64,000 bases of DNA from Terriglobia bacterium. Its GTDB lineage: Bacteria; Acidobacteriota; Terriglobia; 20CM-2-55-15. The notes beneath the pieces are model-generated. The model did not search any database and had not been told where the DNA came from. It saw nothing but the letters and a program-made list of their open reading frames with translations. How positions within the stretch are numbered: position 1 is the stretch's first letter; every line of letters begins with the position of its first letter. Of this stretch, positions 8,825-17,874 are shown one piece after another. The translations under genes and the position numbers were made by a program. Location of the stretch: NCBI GenBank assembly GCA_036496425.1, contig DASXLG010000367.1, forward strand, positions 20,935 to 84,934, in the 5' to 3' direction.

Positions 8825-8844
8825 GCAATTCTGGAAATTGCTCA
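8814..8844. repeat. REP-like palindrome, copy 2 (one outer arm missing)
   Basis: GGGGACAG then a 9-bp inverted repeat TGAGCAATT (8822-8830) and AATTGCTCA (8836-8844). Same sequence core as the element at 5813-5863, but the distal CTGTCCCC arm is lost. Its TGA terminates the broken nucleotidyltransferase frame. Confidence 0.75.
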
Positions 8845-8888
8845 TTTGCAGTTAAACTGTTCGAGGCCAATTCGATGGGGGCAATTGC

Positions 8889-9936
8889 GTGGAGTTTTTC
8901 GTTAGAAGATATTTCTTCCTGGTTATCGGCCTATCCGTCGTAGGTCTCATATCTTGTACTGCGCGTAGCGAGACTCGGACACCACCATCGAAGCCGGGTA
9001 TTTCGTTCTGGTATTGGCATGACGTCGATTTAACACCGGAATCCGGCAGCCTGTCGCTCGATGTCCCTCTCGACGCCGACTACTTTTATGCGGGGCGCAT
9101 TGAGCAAGACACCCCCGTCGAGATGGTATGTCGGCCGCAACATTCCCGCGCAGCAACCCGGCAGCGTTGTCAATCTGTCTGCGAGTCAGCCGGACGATAT
9201 TCGGCCCATTGCTGCAAGGATTGATAGTAATGTCTGGCGTGGGCGGTTCAATAAGTACGCGAAGCGGTATCGTATCGGAATCTCCACATTTGGCCGCTCC
9301 GCCGTCGTTTCTCAGGGCAGCCTCATGGTTTATGGCGACCTGGTTCCGCTGACCGTGGCAAACAACTCTGCCTTTTCGCTGCAGCCCTCCCGGACGCCCG
9401 CTGGTGAGCTTCTTCTCAAGTACCGCGCAAACCGCAGCGTGAGTATCTCCTATACAACGTTTCAGGAGGGTGATCTCATCGAATTTGTGATCCCGACAGC
9501 GGAATCCGTACGGGATGCCTACAGCAGTGCGAAATCCCTGGGCGGCAACTTCGCTGGAGTCATTTTCTTCCGCTGGCCGATACCGGACCGTGAGATTTCT
9601 TTGAGTCCGAAAGAGGTGCTCGAAGCGATTGGAGCGTCTCAAGTGAAGGCAGGTCCACCACGGGTGGCGGCAAGGGATGGCGGCTGTGTCGCTGTACAGT
9701 GCGCGGATGTGTCGGTGGTGAACATCGATCGGCAGTCCAACACCCGTCATCGGTACAAAATAACGAGTTCGATTCCGCTGGAGTACTTCTTGCCGGAAGC
9801 GGGAGCCGGTGCTCGCCCGTCGGGTTCCGACGCGCTGGAACTTGTTCTCCCACCTTTTCCAGGTACGGATCATGTTGACCTTGGCCGCGTCGTCACTGCT
9901 GGACCGTCCGTCTTTTCTGTTGAGAAGGAGAACTGA
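8889..9936 (+). pseudogene. Putative lipoprotein with DUF3142-like C-terminal half, one frameshift
   Basis: The GTG at 8889 opens a lipoprotein signal (hydrophobic run ending in the lipobox VGLISC) followed by ISFWYWHDVDLTPESG, a typical opening for the family. The frame then shifts: from about 9118 the protein continues in the next frame as SRWYVGRNIPAQQPG and onward to KRYRIGISTFGRSAVV, IEFVIPTAESVRDAY and FAGVIFFRWPIPD, which resemble the C-terminal half of DUF3142 proteins. Removing one C from the run of five at 9112-9116 joins the two frames. So this may be a real mutation or a homopolymer error in the assembly. The stop at 9936 is 2 bp before the next gene. Confidence 0.5.
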
Positions 9937-9938
9937 GG

Positions 9939-11846
9939 GTGAGACGAATACCCTTTGCCCTGTTGCTGCTGCTGAGCGCGGTGGTCGTTCTGGAAAGCTG
10001 CGCCTTCGACGATACTCTTCGCGAATATCTCAATCGTCACTTCTGGTTGCAGTTCAGCAGGCACTCCGTTCCCTTCGAACGAAAAAATGTGCGGCGCGCC
10101 TCCACACCTTATGCGGGAATGGATGCCGATCATCCCGGTAATGACAGGCTGGTTGCGCTGCGCAGGGCATACGAGGATATTTCGGATATCGATGGCGGGG
10201 AGTATTACGGAGGGTTCGGCAGTCCTTCGCGAGTGGAACGGCTAACAGCAATCAGTGGGGCGAGGAAGGCATTGGAAGCGGCTTCCGCGGATACCCGACT
10301 GACGGCTCCACAAAAAGAGGAAGTCGCTCTGGTTGCCGCGAAGATCGATATGCGGCAGGCGGAACTTAATGCAAATGACCCGCAAGGTCTCCGCGGCTCG
10401 CGCCAGAAGTTTCAGTCGTTTGTCCGCTCCGCACGGAGCCGCGCGTTTGCCAGTGAAGCCCGCGGGTGGATTGGTCATGTCGATTGGCTGCTTGGGGATC
10501 GGACTGCGGCGGGAAAGATCTATCTTGATGAACTGAACCGTGACGGCTCGAATCTAAGCCGGGAAACGATCTTGAATTCACTACAGCTCGTTTACGGTTA
10601 CGACGGCGGAGCGGACCTGAGATCCCATATCGCCGATTATTTTGACACGGCGGCCCACGCGGCATTTGCGATACAACTCGTATCAAATCCTCATACAAAG
10701 AACAGGACGCCCGATGAGTTGAAGGCGGATACCGAGGCTTACAATGCCATTATGGAACTGGCGGACAAGCATAGAAACCTGTTCGATTCCCCATCCAGAC
10801 CGGAGGCCTTAACGCTGCTTTTGATGCGAACCGCATTGCGGATGGGCGACCCGCAAAGCGCCCGGAACGTCGCCGGAATGCTGCCGGCGGATTCCAGCCT
10901 TTTCGAAGATGTCGATCTGAATTGGATGGAGGCATCCGCGTATTTCATTTTGCATGACTATCAGGAGGCAGAAAAACCCCTGCAAAAGATGTTTATGTCC
11001 CGACGAGCGTCGGCCGACGATAAAGCTGCCGCCGCGTACGGATTGGTCGGAGTGTACGAAAAGGTGAATAACCCGGTTGAGCAACTTCACTTTGCTCTGT
11101 GGTTGCAGGCACAACGGGACGGACCTCCAAGCGCACGATCTGTATCAATCCCGACCCGCGTTGAGGATCGCACACTTTACCTGGCATTTTCTGGGTGGGA
11201 TCTGGCAGCGCTTCTGGACTATCAACTTCCTGTCGATGTTTTGGTTGAGTTTATAAATCGGTACCGGGACCTGCCGCGGTTGGAACTCGTTCGATATGCC
11301 GTCGCCGTCCGGAAGGCTCGCGAAGATCGGTATGAGGAAGCTGCTGCGGCTTATGCCGCCATTGGTGCATCCGGCCGTGCCGCCCGCATGCGCCAGGTGG
11401 CTGCTTTATTCGATCAGACTAAAGATGCCGGATTCACTAACCAGCAACGTATGGAGGCCGAGTATCGATTCGCCGAGTTTCTGGATAACAATTCCGAACG
11501 CGTTTATTTCAACAACAGGCTCTGGGACCACTTTCAGAATGATGCATTGATTGCAGACTCAGACAGCCGGCTTACGCGCGAAGAGCGTGATGCATTTACG
11601 TCAGGCGAGCGGGAGTTGCGCGATCTGCAAGAGGAACGCTGGCGCGCTTATCTCGTACTGAATCGGATCGTGGAAGAGAGCGGCCGGAATCCCCTTGGGC
11701 GCAAAGCCGCTCAATTAGCTATCCGTTGCCTCAGGGGAATCGCCACTCGACGTTTCGGCCGCGAGCAGGAAATCGCCCAGGCGGATATTCGCCTCTCCAA
11801 TTGGTTGAAACAGTTGAGCCGTCCCCCTCAACGAGGGCGAATCTAG
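9939..11846 (+). CDS. Large helical-repeat lipoprotein, function unknown
   Basis: A 635-residue protein with a GTG start (9939) preceded by GAAGGAG. The N-terminus is a lipoprotein signal ending in the lipobox VLESC, so it is a membrane-anchored periplasmic or outer-membrane protein. The rest is almost entirely alpha-helical with TPR/SEL-like spacing (for example ARKALEAAS, YFILHDYQEAEKPLQKMF, AAAAYGLVGVYEKVN, YEEAAAAYAAIGASG). It starts 2 bp after the frameshifted lipoprotein gene, so the two form an operon and probably one complex. No catalytic motif is visible. Its 3' end overlaps the convergent methyltransferase by 4 bp. Confidence 0.7.
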   Translation: MRRIPFALLLLLSAVVVLESCAFDDTLREYLNRHFWLQFSRHSVPFERKNVRRASTPYAGMDADHPGNDRLVALRRAYEDISDIDGGEYYGGFGSPSRVERLTAISGARKALEAASADTRLTAPQKEEVALVAAKIDMRQAELNANDPQGLRGSRQKFQSFVRSARSRAFASEARGWIGHVDWLLGDRTAAGKIYLDELNRDGSNLSRETILNSLQLVYGYDGGADLRSHIADYFDTAAHAAFAIQLVSNPHTKNRTPDELKADTEAYNAIMELADKHRNLFDSPSRPEALTLLLMRTALRMGDPQSARNVAGMLPADSSLFEDVDLNWMEASAYFILHDYQEAEKPLQKMFMSRRASADDKAAAAYGLVGVYEKVNNPVEQLHFALWLQAQRDGPPSARSVSIPTRVEDRTLYLAFSGWDLAALLDYQLPVDVLVEFINRYRDLPRLELVRYAVAVRKAREDRYEEAAAAYAAIGASGRAARMRQVAALFDQTKDAGFTNQQRMEAEYRFAEFLDNNSERVYFNNRLWDHFQNDALIADSDSRLTREERDAFTSGERELRDLQEERWRAYLVLNRIVEESGRNPLGRKAAQLAIRCLRGIATRRFGREQEIAQADIRLSNWLKQLSRPPQRGRI

Positions 11847-12691
11847 CCACAACGAACGATCACGTCGTGATCGTTCGTACATATCATCTGTTCGAGAGTG
11901 AAACCACAGGAACGAAGAATGGCGGCCGCTCCATCGATGTTCGGAACGAACCAGCAACTTCCGTCGCCGTTCAATGCGCCTTCCACGAAATGCAGGGACG
12001 GGACTTGACCGTCGGACATCATAGGTGAATTGAGTTCAAGATTCCTTGCTGCGCGTCGTCTTTCTGTTAGTTTTCGTTGATGATGTCCGGTTGTGATCGT
12101 CTGGAAGATCATCGTTTTCGAACAGACAGCACGGGCAGCTTCCAGCGCAACCAGCGGGTGTCGAAGGTGATAGAACAAGCCCATGAATAACACGATGTCA
12201 AACTTCCTTCCGAGAGTGGCGACATCGTAAGCAGACAAGCTGCGGAAATCGACATCCAATCCCAATGTATCCGCGGCGAACCGAGCCTGCTCGATTGCTT
12301 GCGGTTGTTCTCCCATATCCAGGCCAAGGACGTACCCTGCGCCGAGTTCCTTCAATTTCAGCGAGAAGAAGCCGGAGCTGCAGGCAATATCCAAACAGGA
12401 TTTTCCCTTAACGTCCGGCAACAGGGTCTCGACAAGTCTCCATCGTGCGAGCGGATACTCAATGCCTGGTTGTGCACCTGAAGGATTGGTCCACACTCCG
12501 GAAGCAATTTCGTAGTTGTGAAACCAGGGTTTGAGTTCTTCTATTTTCTGGATGATTCTGCGGAGATCACCCTCTGAGACTCTCTGTGCTGAGTTCAAAT
12601 GGCAGCCATGGACAGGCTCGATTTTCTTCGGCAGAGTCTCCGAGATCAGAGACTTAAACCAATGTTTAAGCTTCACCGCCGCAATTTGCAT
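11843..12691 (-). CDS. SAM-dependent methyltransferase, CmoB-like (DUF1698)
   Basis: A 282-residue class I methyltransferase. The SAM-binding motif I is LDIACSSGFFSLKLKELGA (about residues 100-118), followed by VLGLDMGEQ and the motif IV/V region FDIVLFMGLFYHLRHPLVAL. The WFHNYEI segment before the SAM domain and the FYHLRHP block are characteristic of the CmoB/tRNA-uridine-34 carboxymethyl transferase-like group and of related small-molecule methyltransferases in glycan clusters. The substrate cannot be assigned from sequence. No strong ribosome-binding site precedes the ATG at 12691, so the start is uncertain. Its 3' end overlaps the convergent lipoprotein gene by 4 bp. Confidence 0.8.
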   Translation of the reverse strand: MQIAAVKLKHWFKSLISETLPKKIEPVHGCHLNSAQRVSEGDLRRIIQKIEELKPWFHNYEIASGVWTNPSGAQPGIEYPLARWRLVETLLPDVKGKSCLDIACSSGFFSLKLKELGAGYVLGLDMGEQPQAIEQARFAADTLGLDVDFRSLSAYDVATLGRKFDIVLFMGLFYHLRHPLVALEAARAVCSKTMIFQTITTGHHQRKLTERRRAARNLELNSPMMSDGQVPSLHFVEGALNGDGSCWFVPNIDGAAAILRSCGFTLEQMICTNDHDVIVRCG

Positions 12692-12866
12692 AGTAGAGTT
12701 CGATTATTCCATTAAAATACGCAAGAAGCTCTATTGATTGTAAAGGAATCAGCAAGCGTCGCTGTTCGGATTCCAAGAGCTTAAAGGCACGAGATAGCCC
12801 GGATTATCGACGATGCGTACCGGTCGGCCATGGTCCGCGCCTGCACTGTGTTACCTTGACTCCGAT

Positions 12867-13772
12867 ATGAGGCCGGCCAGTAAGGCGCTCCTGCAGATTC
12901 ATTTCTGTGTTTTCCTCTGGGGTTTCACCGCAATTCTGGGTAAAGCCATCACGTTGTCGGCGTTGCCGCTGGTCTGGTGGCGGATGCTGATTGTTACAGC
13001 GGCTTTGGTGATCGTACCGGGATTCTGGCGGGGACTGGCGAAGCTCTCTGGACATTCGGTGGCGGTATATCTGGGAATCGGTCTGGTTGTGGCGATGCAC
13101 TGGCTGACGTTCTACGGTTCGATCAAGCTGTCGAATGCCTCCGTCGCGGCGACCTGCATGGCATTCACGTCCGTGTTCATTGCATTCTTCGAGCCTTTCA
13201 TGATCCGGCGGCCATTCGATGTGAGGGAGATATTCTTCGGTCTCGCCATCATTCCCGGCGTCGCGTTACTGGTGGGCGGCACACCGGCACATATGAGGAC
13301 CGGCCTGGCTGTGGGCGTGCTTTCGGCTTTCCTCGCCGCCATGTTCGGTATCCTGAACAAGCTCTTCATTCATCGCGGGGCGGCGCTGACTATTACCGGG
13401 TTGGAAATGGCTGCCGGCGCCATTTGCTTTGCGATCATCGCGCCGATTCTCCCTGCAGCGTCGGTTTTCGTTGTGCCGACCCGTCACGACGCAGTGCTGC
13501 TCTTGACGCTTGCTCTGGCTTGCACGCTCGCGCCATTCGCGTTATCGCTGGTTGCTCTCCGTCATATCTCGGCCTTCACGACCGCACTCGCTCTCAACAT
13601 GGAGCCGGTGTACGCGATCGTGCTGGCGATCCTGATATTCCGGGAGGAACAACAATTGACGCCGGGATTTTATTTAGGCGTCGTCGTTGTTCTCGCCGTT
13701 GTTTTCGCTCACTCGGTCGTGAGTTCCCGCGGCGAAAGATCCCCTGTGGGCATCACCCCGAACCTCCAGTAA
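12867..13772 (+). CDS. EamA/DMT-family membrane transporter
   Basis: Ten-helix drug/metabolite transporter: two EamA repeats (about residues 8-135 and 150-285), each opening with a helix of the type HFCVFLWGFTAILGK. The charged first helix end and the ALRHISAFTTALALNMEPVYA motif in the second repeat are typical of the family. The start is set at ATG 12867 (MRPASKALLQIHF) because residues encoded upstream are hydrophilic and not family-like. The exported substrate is unknown; amino acids or metabolites are usual for this family. It is monocistronic by spacing. Confidence 0.85.
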   Translation: MRPASKALLQIHFCVFLWGFTAILGKAITLSALPLVWWRMLIVTAALVIVPGFWRGLAKLSGHSVAVYLGIGLVVAMHWLTFYGSIKLSNASVAATCMAFTSVFIAFFEPFMIRRPFDVREIFFGLAIIPGVALLVGGTPAHMRTGLAVGVLSAFLAAMFGILNKLFIHRGAALTITGLEMAAGAICFAIIAPILPAASVFVVPTRHDAVLLLTLALACTLAPFALSLVALRHISAFTTALALNMEPVYAIVLAILIFREEQQLTPGFYLGVVVVLAVVFAHSVVSSRGERSPVGITPNLQ

Positions 13773-13860
13773 GTTGATAGATCCGGACATCGGGCGCGTT
13801 GTGTCTTCAACAAGTTAAAGATGGCATTGGTATTGCCCCAGCCCTGGACTGGAGGTCCCG

Positions 13861-14766
13861 ATGAAAGACAAGCAGGGTCCGGTTCTCGGAGCCATGACGG
13901 CCATGAATCTGATACTCGTTATAGCGTTCGGTTATTCCTTTTTTTCCACGAACAACACGCTTACGGATCGCGTTGCCAGGCTCGAATCCGCGGCGGACAG
14001 CCAGGAAGAACGGCAGCACGAATCTTCTAAACAGCAATCTTCCAGAGCGGAATCCGCGAAAGATGAAAAGCAGATGGCCGACATCCTCTCGGATCTCGGC
14101 GTCATCAAAGAGAAAATCGGCGTCACTTCCACAGAATTGAAACGCGCGCGCGAAACGGCCCAGTCGCTGAAACGGAAGCAGGAGGAAACGGAAGAACAGC
14201 TGGCCAGCCAGCTGGCTTCCAAAGCGGACTCCACGGATATCGACGGCCTGAAGGAAACGACGACGAAATTAGCCGAGGTACAGCAGGATTCGAGCGGCAA
14301 GATCGGAAGCGTTTCGGGCGAACTTGCGGGTTTGAAACAGGATCTCGCCGCCACCCGCGAAGACTGGGGACGCCAGCTGACGGACGTCAAGACCGTTCTC
14401 AGCGAAGGGATCGCACGGAATTCCGGCGAACTCGCACAGCTGAAGAAGAAAGGTGAGCGGGATTATTTCGAGTTCGATATTCGAAAGAACTCCAAACCGC
14501 CGTTTTACCGCGTCGCCGACATTCAGCTTTCGTTGCTGAAAACGGATCCGGGGAAACACAAATACAATGTTGCGATTCAGGTCGATGACAACCGTCTCGA
14601 GAAAAAAGACCGGACCGCGAACGAACCGGTCCAGTTCCTGGTCGGCCGCGATCAGCTTCGATATGAAGTCGTGGTCAACTCCGTCGAGAAGGACCACATC
14701 CGCGGCTATGTCAGCGCGCCGAAGGACAAAACTCTATCTGCAGAGATTCCGCAGTTCCGGCAGTAG
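13861..14766 (+). CDS. Membrane-anchored coiled-coil protein, function unknown
   Basis: A 301-residue protein with one N-terminal membrane helix (about residues 10-28, MTAMNLILVIAFGYSFF), then a long coiled coil (about 33-195) rich in Glu, Lys, Gln and Ser with clear heptads. A compact C-terminal domain of about 100 residues follows (DYFEFDIRKNSKPPFYRVAD to the end) that looks beta-rich. The topology suggests a periplasmic rod carrying a small globular head. I do not recognise the head domain. AGGTCCCG just before the ATG is a weak ribosome-binding site. No operon partner is present. Confidence 0.7.
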   Translation: MKDKQGPVLGAMTAMNLILVIAFGYSFFSTNNTLTDRVARLESAADSQEERQHESSKQQSSRAESAKDEKQMADILSDLGVIKEKIGVTSTELKRARETAQSLKRKQEETEEQLASQLASKADSTDIDGLKETTTKLAEVQQDSSGKIGSVSGELAGLKQDLAATREDWGRQLTDVKTVLSEGIARNSGELAQLKKKGERDYFEFDIRKNSKPPFYRVADIQLSLLKTDPGKHKYNVAIQVDDNRLEKKDRTANEPVQFLVGRDQLRYEVVVNSVEKDHIRGYVSAPKDKTLSAEIPQFRQ

Positions 14767-14893
14767 GCGGGAGCCGCCGGATGGTGGCGGCTCCTAACTA
14801 TCATGACCGACTACAGACAGTTGTCAGTGAAAGTGCTAGGCTGAATCGCCCGTCCAGCGTGAAGCTGCATGGGTCGAAGAGGTTTAGCGTTGT

Positions 14894-16415
14894 ATGTCGA
14901 CACGCTGGTTTCTGGTGATCGCCTTATCTTTATTATTCGCGGAGCGGTTGTCCGCTCAAACTACACCGACCCCGACGTCCGTGACGCCATCTGCGGTCCT
15001 TGCAGGCTCGAGCGATACTCAAATCACGGTTAAAGGCAATGGTTTCATTTCGAGCGCGGTCGTTTCAGTGATGGTGAATAATCCGACGATCTGGAATCCG
15101 GCCAGCCAGAACCTTTTGACCACCTTCATCGATTCTTCAACCGTTCAGGCGGTTGTACCTGCCGCCTTCCTTGCCAGTCCGCAGTCCTTGCTGGTGAGGG
15201 TTTCAAATGGGGGACTTCCAAACTCCTTCGGTCCCAGCCTGGCCGTCGAGAGCACGTCACCCCCCGCGATCACTTCGATGTATCCAGCGGGTGCCGCCCC
15301 CGGCACGATGGTTTCCCTCAATGCCCACGGCGAGAACCTGATTGGAGCATCAGTTTCAATTGAAGGTAGCGGCATAACTGGAGGCAGCCCCCCAAGCTTT
15401 TCGGCATCCCTGGCGGCTGCGTTTGTTGTCATTGCACCGGATGCGCCGCTTGGTGCACGAACCGTAACGATTTCGAGGTTGGCCGGATCGACCACAACAT
15501 GCGGTGCAAATCCGTGCACTTTTAACATTGTAATCGCGGGCACATGGACAGATGTCACGCCCTCCGCTTTGCCTTCGTTTTCACCTGGCCCTGTCGTAAA
15601 GCTGCTCGACGGACGCTTGCTGATGATCGGCGCCTTTACCTGCCGGCTATACCGCGACTGTTCCTCTTCCCATAACGGACGTCGAGACCGGCTCTATACA
15701 CACCGGCTATGTCGTTGTGACGGGAGATGGAAGCGCATTGCCGGTGGCCACTCTCACGTACGGTAGCGTCAGCGGTGGAATCGTTCAGTCCCAGGCGGCT
15801 GTATTGCCGGCGCCGCTGACTGCCGCTACTTCGATTGGTGTGGATATCGTTCCGGGAATCGGCCGAAACCTCGGGCTGGCGATCGCAAATCCGGGAGCGA
15901 GCGCCGCCGTGATCACCTTGACGCTGAGCGGGCTCGACGGCACAACGGTGGGATCGCCGGTAACACTCTCGATTCCAGCAGCGGCGCAAATCGCGCGATT
16001 CCTGTCCGAGTTGTTTCCCACAACGACGGTCGGTGCTGCATTTCGAGGCAGCATCAGCGTTCAGAGTTCAACGCATGTTTCGATTATCGGCTTGCGATTC
16101 TCGGGAGCGGAGTTCAGCACGGTGCCGGTTCCGGTTTCGAATCCGGCAGCGGTTCCCGCTAATGGACTTGTCGGAGGCCCGAATGCCACGATGTTTCCGC
16201 AGTTCGCCATGTCCGGCGGCTGGGCAACCGAACTGGACCTCCTGAACAACACATCCTACCCGATGTCCGGGCGCGTCGATATCTTCGACTCAAACGGAAA
16301 CCCGTTCGCGATCTTATGGAATGGCAGCCGCCAAAGCGCTTTTAGCTATTCCATCCCACCGAATGGCGCACTGAGCTTGTCGCCCAGGGATGCGAATGGA
16401 CAGTCGCCGTTTTAG
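14894..16415 (+). pseudogene. Secreted IPT/TIG-domain protein, internally rearranged
   Basis: The 5' part has a signal peptide (MSTRWFLVIALSLLFAERLSAQ) and two IPT/TIG beta-sandwich repeats (about residues 30-105 and 107-195: SVTPSAVLAGSSDTQITVKG, AITSMYPAGAAPGTMVSLNA). It then enters what looks like a kelch-type strand (VVKLLDGRLLMIG) and loses frame near 15630-15650, reaching a stop at 15766. The next frame carries a coherent 3' domain from LPAGYTATVPLPITDVETGS (about 15640) to 16415, also beta-rich and secreted-like. A deletion that joined the start of a kelch region to a different C-terminal domain, out of frame, would explain this. Two independent proteins are possible but less likely, since the second lacks a start with a ribosome-binding site. 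Confidence 0.55.
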
Positions 16416-16422
16416 AATATGG

Positions 16423-16508
16423 TGGTGTGTGAGCGACCCCCTGCCGACCGCTTCGCGGCCAGCTCTCCCCCTGTGTCAGGGGGAGAGCTGCACCATCCCC
16501 ACACACCA
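16423..16508. repeat. Nested inverted repeat / bidirectional hairpin
   Basis: Inner perfect 13-bp stem AGCTCTCCCCCTG (16461-16473) and CAGGGGGAGAGCT (16477-16489) around a 3-nt loop. It is enclosed by an outer repeat TGGTGTGTG (16423-16431) and CACACACCA (16500-16508). It fills the gap between two convergent genes, so it may stop transcription from both sides, though it has no T-tract. The inner element is also typical of dispersed palindromic repeats. Confidence 0.85.
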
Positions 16509-16515
16509 TGTTGAG

Positions 16516-16932
16516 TCACTCGCTCGGTTTTGAGTTCTCGCGCAGAAGATTCAAATATCGCCCCGGCATTGCCTTCGGGCGGCCATCTGGCCCGATCACA
16601 ACGTGGATCGTTTTGCCTTCGGCCAGGAGCGTCTCGTCGCGCTTGATCCGATACGTGAATTCCACCACGCGGCTCCGCACTCGCGCGAGTTCTGTTTCGA
16701 TGAGGATTTCGTCTTCATAACGAGCAGGAGCGATGTACCTGCAGGTGGCTTCCGCGACGGTCAGAAACGCCTTCTCCTCCCGCTCGAGATCACGATAGCT
16801 GAAGCCGCAGTGGCGGCAGAAATCGCTCCGGCCGACCTCCATCCAGATGAGATAGTTTGCGTAATACGCCATTCCCATCTGATCGGTTTCGGCGTAGCGC
16901 ACACGGATTCGGCTCGTAGAAACCTGTCCCAT
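16516..16932 (-). CDS. Acyl-CoA thioesterase, 4HBT/YbgC type
   Basis: A 138-residue hot-dog-fold thioesterase: RVRYAETDQMGMAYYANYLIWMEVGR contains the catalytic Asp of the 4-hydroxybenzoyl-CoA/YbgC group (YAETDQMG) and the N-Y-x-x-W/W-M-E helix. The ATG at 16932 gives the normal family length and overlaps the hmgL stop by one base (TGATG), so translation is coupled. A longer upstream frame is only the shadow of hmgL. Placement after HMG-CoA lyase suggests it clears an acyl-CoA or acetoacetyl-CoA intermediate in the branched-chain pathway, but this is inference. Confidence 0.88.
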   Translation of the reverse strand: MGQVSTSRIRVRYAETDQMGMAYYANYLIWMEVGRSDFCRHCGFSYRDLEREEKAFLTVAEATCRYIAPARYEDEILIETELARVRSRVVEFTYRIKRDETLLAEGKTIHVVIGPDGRPKAMPGRYLNLLRENSKPSE

Positions 16933-17825
16933 CAGGAAACTTTCAGCACCCTGGACGGCAGATCGCGCGCGAGTTCCTGTCCGATGAAGTGGGACGCCCG
17001 GCGGAGAAGCTTCAGGTTTGCGCCGGTTTCGATTCCGAGACGATCGAGAAGATAGAGCAAATCCTCGGTCGCGACGTTCCCGGACGCTCCGGGAGCGTAA
17101 GGACAACCTCCGAGGCCGCCGGCCGAGCTGTCGAAGGTGGTGATTCCCATCTGGAGCGATTGATAGACATTCGCGACAGCCATCCCGTAGGTGTCGTGAA
17201 AATGCATCGCCAGCTTCGAAGCAGGGAAGCGGTCAAGAAGGAGTCCGACCGTGCTCTCGACGTCGCGCGGAGTGGCGGCGCCGATCGTGTCTCCAATCGA
17301 GACTTCATCAACTCCTAAATCGAACAGCGCGCCCGCGACGTCGGCCACTTTCTCTTTCGCGATCGCGCCTTCGTAGGGGCAGACGAAACAGGTTGAGACA
17401 TAGCCGCGGACTGACATCCCTTCTTTCAAGGCTCGTGCCATAACCGGTTTGAATCCATCGATGGATTCCTGGATACCCATGTTGATGTTCTTGCGATTGA
17501 ACGTCTCGGAAGCGGCCGTGAATACTGCAATCCGGCGGATGCCGCTTTCCAGGGCGCGTTCGAGACCCTTCATGTTGGGAACCAGTGCGGAATATCGAAT
17601 GCCGGGCAGCGGTTCGAGTTGCTGGATGAGGTCCTGGGCGTCGGCAAGCTGGGGGACCCACTTCGGGTGAACGAATGAAGCGACCTCGATGTCCTTCATT
17701 CCTGCGGCAACAAGCAGGCGGATGAATTCCGCTTTCTTTGCAGTCGGGACAATCGCCGATTCATTCTGCAGACCGTCGCGCGGGCCCACTTCGACAATCC
17801 GGACTTGCTTGGGTAAAGGATTCAC
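16932..17825 (-). CDS. mvaB: Hydroxymethylglutaryl-CoA lyase
   Basis: Cleaves HMG-CoA to acetoacetate and acetyl-CoA, the last step of leucine degradation. It has VRIVEVGPRDGLQNE at the N-terminus, the STCFVCPYEG cysteine loop, the metal-binding HFHDTYGMA and the family signature SAGGLGGCPYAPGASGN. With the GTG at 17825 as start, the protein is 297 residues, the normal size. The frame stays open 132 bp further upstream only because it crosses a CTTGTG-type repeat arm and part of the cupin gene; that extension is not expected to be translated. It belongs functionally with the mcc/liu genes at 20-26 kb but is separated from them by a cupin and a radical SAM gene. Confidence 0.93.
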   Translation of the reverse strand: MNPLPKQVRIVEVGPRDGLQNESAIVPTAKKAEFIRLLVAAGMKDIEVASFVHPKWVPQLADAQDLIQQLEPLPGIRYSALVPNMKGLERALESGIRRIAVFTAASETFNRKNINMGIQESIDGFKPVMARALKEGMSVRGYVSTCFVCPYEGAIAKEKVADVAGALFDLGVDEVSIGDTIGAATPRDVESTVGLLLDRFPASKLAMHFHDTYGMAVANVYQSLQMGITTFDSSAGGLGGCPYAPGASGNVATEDLLYLLDRLGIETGANLKLLRRASHFIGQELARDLPSRVLKVS

Positions 17826-17827
17826 CG

Positions 17828-17866
17828 GTCTTTCTTGTGCCTTTTGTGCTTCTTGTGGTTCCTTCC
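17828..17866. repeat. CTTGTG-type repeat, single arm (copy 2)
   Basis: One arm only of the 9-nt-word repeat: TTTCTTGTGCC, TTTTGTGCTT and CTTGTGGTTCC follow each other in phase. It lies immediately upstream of the mvaB start and just beyond the cupin stop. No complementary left arm is visible, so this copy cannot form the long hairpin. Confidence 0.8.
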
Positions 17867-17874
17867 CCTGCCTG

